Shown: positions 42,766-51,252 of the stretch, piece by piece
Layout: every line of letters begins with the position of its first letter
How positions within the stretch are numbered: the first letter of the stretch is position 1
Assembly: GCF_004138165.1 (NCBI RefSeq)
Contig: NZ_RYFF01000004.1
Coordinates: 1 to 64,000, forward strand
From: Candidatus Chloroploca sp. Khr17
Lineage (GTDB): Bacteria > Chloroflexota > Chloroflexia > Chloroflexales > Chloroflexaceae
DNA: 64,000 nucleotides
Direction of reading: 5' to 3'
Made by a program: the position numbers and the translations under genes
Notes under the pieces: generated by a model
Told to the model about the DNA's origin: nothing
The model's input: only the letters and a program-made list of their open reading frames with translations
The model's database searches: none

Positions 42766-45006
42766 ATGTGCAATAAACACCCTCTCACCAGCCAAAGCCT
42801 TATCTTACTCGTCCTGCTGCTGCTGGTCGCGCCGTATCCTGTGGCGGCCCAGCGCAGCGACGGGCTAGATCGGCCCCTCACGACGGTCAATCAGTGTGGC
42901 CGTGGTGACGAGATCCATTTCACCCTCGCCGCCACCGGTGATACCTTCCCCCACGAGAATATTCAGGCCGTCGGTGAGATGCTAGGGTACGATGTGCTCT
43001 TTGATGCGGTGCGTCCCTTTTTACAGGCCGCCGATCTCGCCTACACCAATTTTGATGGTGCCATGTTGGCTGGCGCTGGCTATACCGGCTATCCCGCCTT
43101 TAACTATAATCCGGCCCTCGCTACAGCCCTCCGCAATGCCGGGATCGATCTCGTCTCGACTGCCAATAATCATATCCTCGATCGCGGACCCCAAGGCCTC
43201 GACGCGACCCTCGATGTGCTCGATGCCAATGGTCTTGCCCATCACGGGGCGGTACAGAGTACGGCGACTGAACGCCCGCCCTATCTGCCGCTGACCTTGA
43301 CCCGTGATGGGGTGAGCATAACTATTGGTTTTATCGCGGCGACCTGGGGTACCAATGGTATTCCCGACCCGTTTCAACAGGTCAATTTACTCTATCAGGG
43401 CAATGCGTATGGTGAGCAAGGCGGGGTGCGCCAGAGTGTCCTTGATGCAGTGGCGCAGGCGGCCCGCGAAACAGATCTGGTGATCGTCGCTCCCCACTGG
43501 GGCTTCGAGTATCAGTTCTATCCCCACGAGAGCCAGATCGAAGCCGCCCGAAGTCTCGCTGCGGCTGGGGCCGATGTGATCCTCGGGGCCCAGCCCCATA
43601 CGTTGCAACCAGTCGATCTGTTGGTCAATGGCGACCGTGCGACCCTGGTAATCTATTCGCTCGCCAATTTCCTGGCGTCACAGGGGGCCTTTCAAGCAGA
43701 GGCGTTTGCCGCTACGTCGGTCATCTTCTATGTCGGCCTCGCCCGCGCTAGCGATGGATCCGTCCGGGTTACCGGGTATCGGTATTTGCCAACGATCCAT
43801 ATCGAAGCCGATACGCGGCCGGCCCCTCTGCGCCCCGGTGAGGACGAGCGGGTGATGGACCATGTGCGCACCATTATGCGCGATCCCACCGGCACACGCC
43901 AGGTTCCTGCCTCGCCACCTGAACCAGGCATGCGCATTGAGGTCTGCCCAGAGGTGCGCCTGGCCGAAGCTCCCATGCATCCCATCGTCGGCGATTTCGC
44001 GCAGCATTATCAGACGCTTGGGGGCCTCGCACCCCGCTCACTGACCGATGCCATTGCCGTTCTGGGCTTGCCTATTGGTGACGTCACGCTTGAGCCAGGA
44101 GGTGATTGCGCCACAACTGTGCCCGTGTTCTACACCGAGCGCCAACGCCTCGAATGGCACGCCCAACAGCCCTGGCCCTATCGGGTCGTCGGTACGCAGC
44201 TTGGTACCGCAATCTTCCAGCGGCGCTATCCTGGTTTGCCGGTCGAGCGTCGCACTGATCTTGAGGCTCGTGATGCGTTTGCTGATCCCCGTTTTCGTGC
44301 TTTTTATCTGGAGTATGGCGGATTGAATATCTTTGGCTATCCAATTAGTGGTTCGCTCAATGAAGACCATCCGACGACCGGGGTTCCGACGACGGTTCAG
44401 TATTTTGAACGTGCCCGCTTTGAATTGGCAACCGGTGTCTCTCCCGATGCCCCACTCTCTGATCAAGTGCGCGCAGGGCTGCTTGGGGCTGAACTTCGTG
44501 CCCTCGGTGGCGCTGCGCTGCTCTGCCCAAAGCTCGGTGAACTGTCCACCCCAGGAGCATTGAGTCAACCTGCCGCCTCTGCTTCACCGTTACCAGAGAC
44601 GGCTGTGGTTCAACCAGGCTCTGATGGGCTTGTTGAAACCCTCGCTCAAGCAACCGCAGGTTCACCCGGTTGGTTTGCCTTTGTGGTGATTGCAGGACTC
44701 GTGATTGCGCTCATCGCCTTGATCGTCATGGCTATCAACGATTGGCAGAACTATCGTCGCCGCCTGAGTCGGCAGGGCTATCGCCATCGCCGCACAGCCC
44801 ACGAACGGTTTGCCGCTTCAACACCACCGCCTGATCCAGCCCAACCTCTGGCTCAAGATGGCTCGCCAACCGTTGAAACTGGGACGACACGCCGTGTTCC
44901 TGTACGCCCATCTTCCTCGAAAGGCACGTCACCGCCCGCGCCGCCGCCTCACTCCAGGGCAGATGATGATGATGATCTCTTGAAGGAGTTGCTTGGACGG
45001 CAATAG
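42766..45006 (+). CDS. Secreted CapA-family protein with C-terminal membrane anchor
   Basis: 746 aa. A signal peptide (MCNKHPLTSQSLILLVLLLL to about 29) precedes a CapA/PgsA-type metallophosphatase-fold domain (about 45-380). It carries LAATGDTFPHE, ADLAYTNFDGAM, STANNHILDRG, VAPHWGFEYQFYPHESQ and GADVILGAQPHTLQPV. CapA proteins take part in poly-gamma-glutamate or capsule export. A middle region holds FYTERQRLEWH and FGYPISGSL...QYFERARFE, a module common in exported Chloroflexota proteins. A membrane segment near 645-668 leads to a basic and Pro-rich tail ending in an Asp run (DDDDDLL). It is divergent from the NAGPA-like gene. No capBC genes are adjacent. Confidence 0.88.
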   Translation: MCNKHPLTSQSLILLVLLLLVAPYPVAAQRSDGLDRPLTTVNQCGRGDEIHFTLAATGDTFPHENIQAVGEMLGYDVLFDAVRPFLQAADLAYTNFDGAMLAGAGYTGYPAFNYNPALATALRNAGIDLVSTANNHILDRGPQGLDATLDVLDANGLAHHGAVQSTATERPPYLPLTLTRDGVSITIGFIAATWGTNGIPDPFQQVNLLYQGNAYGEQGGVRQSVLDAVAQAARETDLVIVAPHWGFEYQFYPHESQIEAARSLAAAGADVILGAQPHTLQPVDLLVNGDRATLVIYSLANFLASQGAFQAEAFAATSVIFYVGLARASDGSVRVTGYRYLPTIHIEADTRPAPLRPGEDERVMDHVRTIMRDPTGTRQVPASPPEPGMRIEVCPEVRLAEAPMHPIVGDFAQHYQTLGGLAPRSLTDAIAVLGLPIGDVTLEPGGDCATTVPVFYTERQRLEWHAQQPWPYRVVGTQLGTAIFQRRYPGLPVERRTDLEARDAFADPRFRAFYLEYGGLNIFGYPISGSLNEDHPTTGVPTTVQYFERARFELATGVSPDAPLSDQVRAGLLGAELRALGGAALLCPKLGELSTPGALSQPAASASPLPETAVVQPGSDGLVETLAQATAGSPGWFAFVVIAGLVIALIALIVMAINDWQNYRRRLSRQGYRHRRTAHERFAASTPPPDPAQPLAQDGSPTVETGTTRRVPVRPSSSKGTSPPAPPPHSRADDDDDLLKELLGRQ

Positions 45007-45123
45007 TTTCTGGTAACATGACGAGCGTCTTTTGTAACACCATCTGGTATGCTAGAATTGGCCTGGCGTTGTGGCCTTGCCGTAGCGCCGGGGTAGTCGC
45101 ATTGAATGCAACGGTCTAATCCT

Positions 45124-46902
45124 ATGTTTGACACAGTACTGATTGCGAACCGCGGTGAAATTGCCATTCGTGTCATGCGTGCCTGCCGTGAACTTGGCAT
45201 GCGCGCTGTTGCCGTCTATTCCGAGGCCGACCGTGATGCACCCCACGTGGCCTATGCCGATGCCGCCTATTTGCTTGGGCCTGCTCCTTCTTCTGAAAGC
45301 TATTTGAATATTCCACGCCTGATCGAGGTTGCACGCGAAGCCGGGGCCGGGGCCATCCATCCTGGTTATGGTTTTCTCGCCGAAAACCCCGATTTCGCCC
45401 GCGCTGTCGCCGAGGCGGGGATGGTTTTTGTTGGCCCACCCCCCGAGGCAATGGAACGCATGGGCGGCAAGACGGCCGCCCGCAGTGAGGCGACCGCCGC
45501 CGGGGTGCCCGTGGTGCCCGGTACGCTTGAACCCCTCGATGACCTCGCCGAGATTAGTCGCCTCGCCGATGAGTTCGGCTATCCCATCGCGATCAAGGCG
45601 GTTGGCGGTGGTGGTGGCCGTGGCCTGCGCGTTGTCCGCGCCGCGAGCGAGATTAGCGATGCCTTCGCGAGCGCGCGCCGTGAGGCGGAAACGTCGTTCA
45701 AGAATAGCGCACTCTATGTCGAAAAATATCTGCCTTCGCCCCGCCATATCGAAATCCAGATCCTCGCTGATACCCACGGCAATGTGGTACACCTCGGCGA
45801 ACGTGATTGCTCGATCCAGCGCCGCCACCAAAAGCTGATCGAAGAGTCGCCCTCGCCCGCCCTCACCCCCGAGCTGCGCCTCGAGATGGGCCAGGCCGCT
45901 GTGCGCCTCGCCAAAGCCGTCAATTATTTCAGCGCTGGCACGCTCGAGTTTCTCTTCCAGGACGGCGAGTACTATTTCCTTGAAATGAATACCCGCATCC
46001 AGGTCGAACATACCGTCACTGAGATGGTCTATGGCGTCGATCTCGTCAAAGCTCAACTCCGCATTGCCCGCGGCGAGTCACTCTGGATGCGCCAGGAAGA
46101 TCTGACGCCCCGTGGACACGCGATCGAGTGCCGCATCAATGCCGAAGATCCTCTCCATAATTTCCGCCCTGCCCTCGGTACTATCACGACGTATCACGAA
46201 CCGTCAGGCCTCGGTGTGCGCGTGGATAGCGGCGTCCGTCCCAACTATACGATCCCTGAGTACTACGACTCGCTCCTGGCAAAACTCGTTGTCTGGGCTG
46301 AAACCCGCCCCGAGGCGATTAGCCGTGGTCTGCGTGCCCTCGCTGAGTATGAGCTTGGTGGCGTCGCGACAACCATCCCGTTCCATCGCGCTGCCCTTGG
46401 GCATCCGGTATTTGCTAGCGGTACCGATATCAGTGTCAATTTCATTGCCCAAAATCCTGAACTTGTTGAAACCGCCCGTGCCTTCAGTGCCTCACTTGAA
46501 CCCGTTGAAGCCGAGGCTGCGGCTGAGCCACGTACCTTTACGGTTGAGGTTAATCATCGCCGCTTTGGGGTCAAGGTCTTTGGGGTCGGCGCACTCGCCG
46601 CTGCCCCGGCCCCCGGTGCGGCACCGACCCGCACTGGCAAACCCGTCGGCAAAGCCAAGAAGGCCACCGGAGGGCCAAAGGTTGATGGCGTGATCAGCCC
46701 AATCCAGGGCCGTGTCGCTGCGGTGCGCGCTGAGCCCGGTCAACAGGTCGAGGCTGGTCAGGTGCTCTTCATTATTGAAGCTATGAAGATGGAAAATGAG
46801 ATCACGGCCCCTCACGCCGGGACAATCGCAGAAGTACGAGTGCAGGTCGGTGCGACGATTGAAACGAGTGGGGTGCTCGCAACCTACGGTGCCCACGCAT
46901 AA
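45124..46902 (+). CDS. accC: Biotin carboxylase fused to biotin carboxyl carrier domain
   Basis: 592 aa. Residues about 1-445 are biotin carboxylase: MFDTVLIANRGEIAIRVMRA, the ATP loop KAVGGGGGRGLRVV, EKYLPSPRHIEIQ and EMNTRIQVEHTVTEMV. A variable linker and a biotinyl domain follow, with the biotin lysine K555 in IIEAMKMENEI. This is the layout of the alpha subunit of acetyl-/propionyl-CoA carboxylases and similar acyl-CoA carboxylases. The carboxyltransferase is not next to it. In Chloroflexota such subunits can serve fatty-acid synthesis or the 3-hydroxypropionate bicycle. ATG 45124 fits the family; an ATG at 45106 adds 6 residues. Neither has a clear ribosome site. Confidence 0.94.
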   Translation: MFDTVLIANRGEIAIRVMRACRELGMRAVAVYSEADRDAPHVAYADAAYLLGPAPSSESYLNIPRLIEVAREAGAGAIHPGYGFLAENPDFARAVAEAGMVFVGPPPEAMERMGGKTAARSEATAAGVPVVPGTLEPLDDLAEISRLADEFGYPIAIKAVGGGGGRGLRVVRAASEISDAFASARREAETSFKNSALYVEKYLPSPRHIEIQILADTHGNVVHLGERDCSIQRRHQKLIEESPSPALTPELRLEMGQAAVRLAKAVNYFSAGTLEFLFQDGEYYFLEMNTRIQVEHTVTEMVYGVDLVKAQLRIARGESLWMRQEDLTPRGHAIECRINAEDPLHNFRPALGTITTYHEPSGLGVRVDSGVRPNYTIPEYYDSLLAKLVVWAETRPEAISRGLRALAEYELGGVATTIPFHRAALGHPVFASGTDISVNFIAQNPELVETARAFSASLEPVEAEAAAEPRTFTVEVNHRRFGVKVFGVGALAAAPAPGAAPTRTGKPVGKAKKATGGPKVDGVISPIQGRVAAVRAEPGQQVEAGQVLFIIEAMKMENEITAPHAGTIAEVRVQVGATIETSGVLATYGAHA

Positions 46903-46922
46903 TCTGGCAGGTTCCTGAACGT

Positions 46923-47555
46923 ATGTTTCACGAGCCTGTAACACTTCAGGTTGCGACCATTGACGATCTTCAGCCGCTGGCCGAACTGGTCGCCCAACTT
47001 CATCAGCATGAACTTCCCGGTTACCTGCACAGCCCTCTGGCTGTGCAGGTGCCGTTGTTTCGTTATCTGCTCGCCCACGAGTTTCAAGATGGGACGCGGG
47101 GGCGTTTTCTCTTTCGTGATGAACACGGTACCCCGGTAAGCACAGCCAGTATCCGGCTGCCTGACGATCCGATCTTTTCGCCGCTGCCCTCGAAGCTCTT
47201 TTCGACGGCCCTGCAGACGTTGGGCGTCGCTGATACGCTGCGTTTCTTCTGGACGATGGTGCGTGGTTCGCTCTTTGCTGATGCACCTTTGCAACAGGGT
47301 GAGAGCTTTATGTATAGTGTGGTGGTAAGCCAGACGATGCGCAACCGTGGCATTGGTACCGCAATGATGCACCAGATGGAAGCCTATGCCCGCGCTGAAG
47401 GCGCAACGTCAACGATGCTCCGTGTTATTATTGGCAATACGCAGGCGCGCCATTTTTACCTCAAGCTTGGCTATGAGGTCGTGAGCCGTACGCCCGCATG
47501 GGCCGACCATGTGATCTTGCCAAGTGAGTTGCTGCGCAAAGACGTAGCCAGTTGA
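46923..47555 (+). CDS. GNAT-family N-acetyltransferase
   Basis: 210 aa, one GNAT domain. The acetyl-CoA binding loop is MRNRGIGTAMMHQMEAYA, and the tail NTQARHFYLKLGYEVVSRT is the usual beta6-alpha4 element. The substrate cannot be named. The start is 20 bases after the carboxylase stop, and its TGA is 14 bases before the proS ATG, so the three genes are probably one transcript. The middle section with RFFWTMVRGSLFAD is unlike common Rim or antibiotic acetyltransferases. Confidence 0.88.
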   Translation: MFHEPVTLQVATIDDLQPLAELVAQLHQHELPGYLHSPLAVQVPLFRYLLAHEFQDGTRGRFLFRDEHGTPVSTASIRLPDDPIFSPLPSKLFSTALQTLGVADTLRFFWTMVRGSLFADAPLQQGESFMYSVVVSQTMRNRGIGTAMMHQMEAYARAEGATSTMLRVIIGNTQARHFYLKLGYEVVSRTPAWADHVILPSELLRKDVAS

Positions 47556-47569
47556 AGGAACCTAACCCT

Positions 47570-49012
47570 ATGCCCAAAGAGACGATTACAACCCGTGCCC
47601 TCGATTATAACCAGTGGTACCTTGATATTGTCCGTGAAGCCGATCTCGCTGAAGTGGCCGAAGTCGTGCGTGGCTGTATCGTCTTTAAGGCGACGGGGTA
47701 CGCGATCTGGGAAATGATGCAACGTGAACTCGATAACCGGATCAAGGCTACCGGTCACGAGAATATCTATTTTCCATTGCTGATTCCCAAGAGTTTTATT
47801 ATGAAGGAGGCCGAGCACGTTGATGGCTTTGCCCCCGAGGTCGCGGAAGTGACCCGCGCCGGCGGTGAAGAATTGGCCGAACCCTATGTGATTCGCCCGA
47901 CGAGCGAGACGATCATTGGCTATTTCTATAGCAAATGGGTGCGCTCGTACCGCGATCTGCCGCTGCTCTATAATCAGTGGTGCAATGTGATGCGCTGGGA
48001 AATGCGCACCCGCCCTTTTTTACGTACCGCCGAGTTCCTCTGGCAAGAAGGCCATACCGCCCACGTTGATGAGGCCGAGGCCGAGGCCGAGACGCTCCGT
48101 ATTCTCTTCGATGTCTATGCCGATTTCGCCGAACAGGTGATGGCGGTGCCCGTCATCCGTGGCCTCAAAACCGAAAAAGAGAAGTTCCCCGGGGCCCTGC
48201 GTTCGTATTGCATCGAGGCTATGATGCAGGATGGCCGCGCCCTGCAGTCCGGTACTTCCCATAACCTCGGCCAGAACTTTGCACGGGCCTTTGAGATTAC
48301 CTTCACCGATCAGCATAATACGATCCAGCATTGCTGGACAACAAGCTGGGGCGTTTCGACCCGCCTCATCGGGGCGCTCATTATGACCCACTCCGACGAC
48401 GAGGGCCTGGTCTTGCCGCCTCGCCTCGCCCCAATCCAGGTCGTGCTGGTGCCAATCTATAAGAATGAGGACGAACGGGCCAAGGTGATGGAAGCCGTTG
48501 ACCGCCTGACCGCCGACTGGCAAGGTCGCCTCCGCTTTAAGGTTGACGACCGCAATAATTTCACCCCTGGCTATAAGTTCAATGAGTGGGAACTCAAGGG
48601 CGTACCGATCCGGGTTGAGGTTGGCCCAAAAGATGTCGAGAAGGGGAGTGTCGCGGTCGCACGACGCGATATGCCCGGCAAAGCCGGCAAGCAATTTGTG
48701 CCCCAGGCTGGTCTGACCGACTATCTGCTCACGCTGCTCGAAGCAATTCAGGTGGCGCTCTTCGAGCGAGCCCTCGCCTTCCGCAGTGACCGTACCGCAA
48801 CGGTTACAACCTATGACGAGCTCAAAGCCCAGATTGAACGTGGGTTTGCCCTCGCCTACTGGGATGGCACCACCGAAGACGAGAAACGCATCCAGGACGA
48901 AACGCGGGCCACGATTCGCTGCATCCCTCTCGACCAGTCTGAAGCCCCAGGGATCTGTGTCTATACCGGGCGACCAACGTCACGTCAAGTCATCTTTGCT
49001 CGGGCATATTAA
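47570..49012 (+). CDS. proS: Prolyl-tRNA synthetase (archaeal/eukaryotic-type, ProS3)
   Basis: 480 aa. Class II synthetase charging tRNA-Pro. The short form without the bacterial editing insertion, with YFPLLIPKSFIMKE, motif 2-like VMRWEMRTRPFLRTAEFLWQEGHTAH and motif 3-like TSWGVSTRLIGALIMTHSDDEGLVLPPRLAP, matches the archaeal/eukaryotic type that many Chloroflexota carry. The anticodon domain holds RVEVGPKDVEKGSV. The C-terminus ends ICVYTGRPTSRQVIFARAY, as in this type. ATG 47570 has AAGGA ahead; the overlapping TTG at 47552 is less likely. Confidence 0.96.
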   Translation: MPKETITTRALDYNQWYLDIVREADLAEVAEVVRGCIVFKATGYAIWEMMQRELDNRIKATGHENIYFPLLIPKSFIMKEAEHVDGFAPEVAEVTRAGGEELAEPYVIRPTSETIIGYFYSKWVRSYRDLPLLYNQWCNVMRWEMRTRPFLRTAEFLWQEGHTAHVDEAEAEAETLRILFDVYADFAEQVMAVPVIRGLKTEKEKFPGALRSYCIEAMMQDGRALQSGTSHNLGQNFARAFEITFTDQHNTIQHCWTTSWGVSTRLIGALIMTHSDDEGLVLPPRLAPIQVVLVPIYKNEDERAKVMEAVDRLTADWQGRLRFKVDDRNNFTPGYKFNEWELKGVPIRVEVGPKDVEKGSVAVARRDMPGKAGKQFVPQAGLTDYLLTLLEAIQVALFERALAFRSDRTATVTTYDELKAQIERGFALAYWDGTTEDEKRIQDETRATIRCIPLDQSEAPGICVYTGRPTSRQVIFARAY

Positions 49013-49020
49013 ATTAACCC

Positions 49021-49065
49021 GTCGGGGCACGGCACCGCCGGTGGGGGCACGGCACCGCCGTGTCC
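49021..49065. terminator. Short G+C-rich tandem repeat between convergent genes
   Basis: GGGGCACGGCACCGCCG occurs at 49024-49040 and again at 49044-49060, and the second copy can pair with the flanking TGTCCC to form a hairpin. It lies between the proS stop (49012) and the methyltransferase stop (49066) and may end both transcripts. It is related to the 35-bp units at 28262. Confidence 0.55.
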
Positions 49066-50244
49066 CTACGATCCTGCCAAAACCCGATACCCCTCGCACG
49101 TTGCCACAACCGTTACCGTGCCAAAATGGGCCTGCATCACGCGCTCGTAGGGTAAAAAACGATTGGCAACAATCAGCAGTGTACCCCCTGGAACCAGCAC
49201 GCTCCGTGCCTCACGCAGAAACGCCTCGGCCATCGCGGTGTCAATCGTTTTGCCCGTGTGAAAGGGTGGGTTGCTCAACACGAGATCGTAGCGTTGCCCC
49301 AACACCGCTTCGAGACCGTCGCTTGGATGTACCTGGATAACCCTCGATAGCCCGAGGCGTTCCACATTCTCACGGGCTGCCGCTAACGCCAGCAGATTCA
49401 CGTCAGCGAGATCGACCTGTTTCGCCCCGAGTTGGGCCGCCGCAAGCCCGATCACTCCATAGCCGCAACCGACGTCAAGCACGCGCTTGCCATGACACCG
49501 CTGCCCAAGCTGGCTCAGCAAAAAGGCCGTCCCAGGGTCAAGGTGTTCTGCACTGAAGACCCCTGGCAAACTGACCAGTTCGCTGGCACCCCCTGGGAGA
49601 TCGACCGTGAGCGGGATCCAACTCCCCGGCCTAATCCCTGGCAACGTCGTCCAGGCCGGTGGCGCGGCAAGAGGTTGGATACAACGTGTCTCAGCGACAC
49701 GACACCCTTTCCCATAACCAAGGATGTGCATCTTCCCGGTCAAGGCCTGCGCATCGGCGATCAGCGAGCGCACCCCGCTCGCCTGCGCTCCGACGATATT
49801 CAGGATGCCCTCGCGCCGCAGGTAGGCTTGCGCTTCGAGCAGCCAGCGCCGCCCCAGGGCGCGACTCTTTGGGCTGAATAGAATGACCCGGTCGAACGCC
49901 TCAGTCACACCGGGGAGCGCATTGTTCGCACCACGTAGCTCACCCCCGCTGATCTGATTAGCTGCGAAGGTCAGCTGCGTCATCCGTAGCGCGATCAGAT
50001 CGCTCTCGATGAGTACCAGGTGCCCTCGGGTGAGGTGACGGGCCAGCCCAACGCCAAGCGCACCATGACCTGCCCCTAGCAGCAAGACGCGTTCCGTCGC
50101 GGCTGGGCGAATCAGATTTGCCGCAAGGTTCGAGGCCTCAAGTAGCAAATGGGCCGCAGCAAGCCCTGGCTTGCTTACCACCTCGACCGTGAGGCCTGCC
50201 AGATCCGCCTGGAAGGAAAAAGTCGCATGGTAGTTAGCCGACAT
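49066..50244 (-). CDS. RsmC/RlmG-like tandem methyltransferase
   Basis: 392 aa with two Rossmann-like halves, as in 16S rRNA (guanine-1207-N2) methyltransferase RsmC and 23S RlmG. The N-terminal half (about 50-190) has a degenerate SAM loop LLLGAGHGALGVGLA. The C-terminal half (about 205-390) is the active one: VLDVGCGYGVIGLAAAQLGA, then DLADVNLLALAAARENV, and the base-methylating motif DLVLSNPPFHTG. Specific rRNA target is not certain. ATG 50244 overlaps the last 11 bases of the fructosamine-kinase remnant. A weak TATATA lies 7 bases before it. Confidence 0.88.
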   Translation of the reverse strand: MSANYHATFSFQADLAGLTVEVVSKPGLAAAHLLLEASNLAANLIRPAATERVLLLGAGHGALGVGLARHLTRGHLVLIESDLIALRMTQLTFAANQISGGELRGANNALPGVTEAFDRVILFSPKSRALGRRWLLEAQAYLRREGILNIVGAQASGVRSLIADAQALTGKMHILGYGKGCRVAETRCIQPLAAPPAWTTLPGIRPGSWIPLTVDLPGGASELVSLPGVFSAEHLDPGTAFLLSQLGQRCHGKRVLDVGCGYGVIGLAAAQLGAKQVDLADVNLLALAAARENVERLGLSRVIQVHPSDGLEAVLGQRYDLVLSNPPFHTGKTIDTAMAEAFLREARSVLVPGGTLLIVANRFLPYERVMQAHFGTVTVVATCEGYRVLAGS

Positions 50245-50416
50245 AACGGTATATAATCTGATCAACCTGAGCCGCATACCCCAACCCAAACAGGTTCAAG
50301 TGGTTGAGCAAATGATAGAGATTGTAGAGATCACGGCGTTCGGCATAGCCTGGTTCGAGCGGCCACGCCGCCTGATAGGCCGCATAAAAGCGCGGCCCAA
50401 AACCACCAAATAACAT
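50234..50416 (-). pseudogene. 5'-truncated fructosamine kinase remnant
   Basis: Only about 60 codons remain: MLFGGFGPRFYAAYQAAWPL and then YNLYHLLNHLNLFGLGYAAQV. This matches the very end of fructosamine-3-kinase/ketosamine kinase proteins (family about 290 aa), whose last helices read LFGGFSPEFY...LYPLLVHLNLFGGGY. The catalytic part (HGDLWSGN, ATP lobe) is absent. Upstream lies the LMW phosphatase stop at 50425, so the missing 5' part has been lost. Full-length partners of LMW phosphatase genes are common in photosynthetic bacteria, which fits a deletion in place. The frame is still open, so the piece may be translated. Confidence 0.75.
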
Positions 50417-50424
50417 AGACACCC

Positions 50425-50916
50425 TCAAAACCCTCGCTCAGCACGAATATGGGCGAGCAGGGCGCGACAGCCTTTCTCCACAAGTTCATAAACATGCTCA
50501 AACGCACCACTATAGTATGGATCAGGCACTTCACCCCCAGAAATATCAGGGCTATCGGTAACATAGTCGAGCAATAGACGGGTTCGTTCGCGCGCTGCAG
50601 GGTGATTTTGTGTGATCGTGGCGATATTTTCACGATCCATCGCGACAATATAATCAAAGGTCGTGCTATCTTCCTTCTTCAGACGACGTGCGCGCTGATC
50701 GCCAACGTCAATGCCGTGCCGCTTCAAGACCGCACTCGTTGCATAATGCGGGGCTTCACCAGCATGCCATCCACCTGTTCCCGCCGAGTCAACCACAAAA
50801 GCCTCCTCTAACCCTGCTTCAACAACAAGGTGGCGAAAGAGCGCTTCAGCCATTGGCGAACGACAGATATTGCCCATACAAACAAATAACACACGCACAG
50901 GCTGCCCTGAACTCAT
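50425..50916 (-). CDS. Low-molecular-weight protein tyrosine phosphatase
   Basis: 163 aa. The P-loop VLFVCMGNICRSPMAEALF (C-x5-R with nucleophile Cys and Arg) starts near residue 9, and the general-acid loop VPDPYYSG lies near 135. Such enzymes act on phosphotyrosine and often control exopolysaccharide synthesis kinases. Here the neighbours are a fructosamine-kinase stub and a methyltransferase. ATG 50916 follows AGGAG at 7 bases; an upstream start at 50943 is less likely. Divergent from the S1 leader. Confidence 0.94.
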   Translation of the reverse strand: MSSGQPVRVLFVCMGNICRSPMAEALFRHLVVEAGLEEAFVVDSAGTGGWHAGEAPHYATSAVLKRHGIDVGDQRARRLKKEDSTTFDYIVAMDRENIATITQNHPAARERTRLLLDYVTDSPDISGGEVPDPYYSGAFEHVYELVEKGCRALLAHIRAERGF

Positions 50917-51017
50917 CGCTGACTCCTGCAAGATATTTGACAACCGGGAATATCTCCCCTATAATTGTCCGTATTGTAAAACATAGTTGTGACATCCGCT
51001 CTGGTTTGACCCTCCAG

Positions 51018-51023
51018 TATAAT
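51018..51023 (+). promoter_or_regulatory. -10 element of the S1 leader RNA
   Basis: TATAAT about 235 bases ahead of the S1 start. Transcription would begin near 51030. No canonical -35 hexamer is found 16-18 bases before it; TTGACC at 51006 is too close. A second TATAAT at 50960-50965 reads the same way. Confidence 0.5.
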
Positions 51024-51029
51024 ACATCA

Positions 51030-51194
51030 TCTTTCTACATGATGAGGACGGAGAGCCAGTCACCTGGTAGAGCCTGCATAAAGGCACTGGCGTGGAGCGT
51101 GCAAAGCTGTTAGCGACAGCTTCCTAGCGTATCCAGGCTCATCTCACGCGATATATATTTCGCGCCTGCCTACATCAGGATGGCGTTTTTTTTT
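51030..51194 (+). ncRNA. Candidate structured leader or small RNA with intrinsic terminator
   Basis: About 165 nt of structure before the S1 gene. Stem a: GCCAGT (51055-51060) with ACTGGC (51086-51091). Stem b: GAGCCTG (51070-51076), inside the loop of a, pairs with CAGGCTC (51134-51140) outside it, making a pseudoknot. Hairpin c: AAGCTGT/ACAGCTT (51104-51122, loop TAGCG). Hairpin d: CGCGA/TCGCG (51147-51164). Terminator: 51163-51171 with 51177-51185 and T9 at 51186-51194. TGATGAGG (51040-51047) can instead pair with CCTACATCA (51169-51177), which would break the terminator. I match no known riboswitch class. A 24-codon frame from 51039 could be a leader peptide. Confidence 0.6.
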
Positions 51195-51252
51195 GGTCAT
51201 GGCGTGCGGAATGCACACAGCTGTGTAAATCTCTTCGAGGAGGCTTTGAAGC

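Noticed and set aside
45052-46056. 334-codon open frame antisense to the biotin carboxylase
   Set aside because: The plus-strand protein is a clear family match over its full length; the antisense frame has no recognisable motif.
51053-51125. tRNA-like stretch (GGTAGAGC as in a D-arm)
   Set aside because: There is no T-arm GTTC-A sequence, no 7-bp acceptor stem and no anticodon arm of the right spacing.
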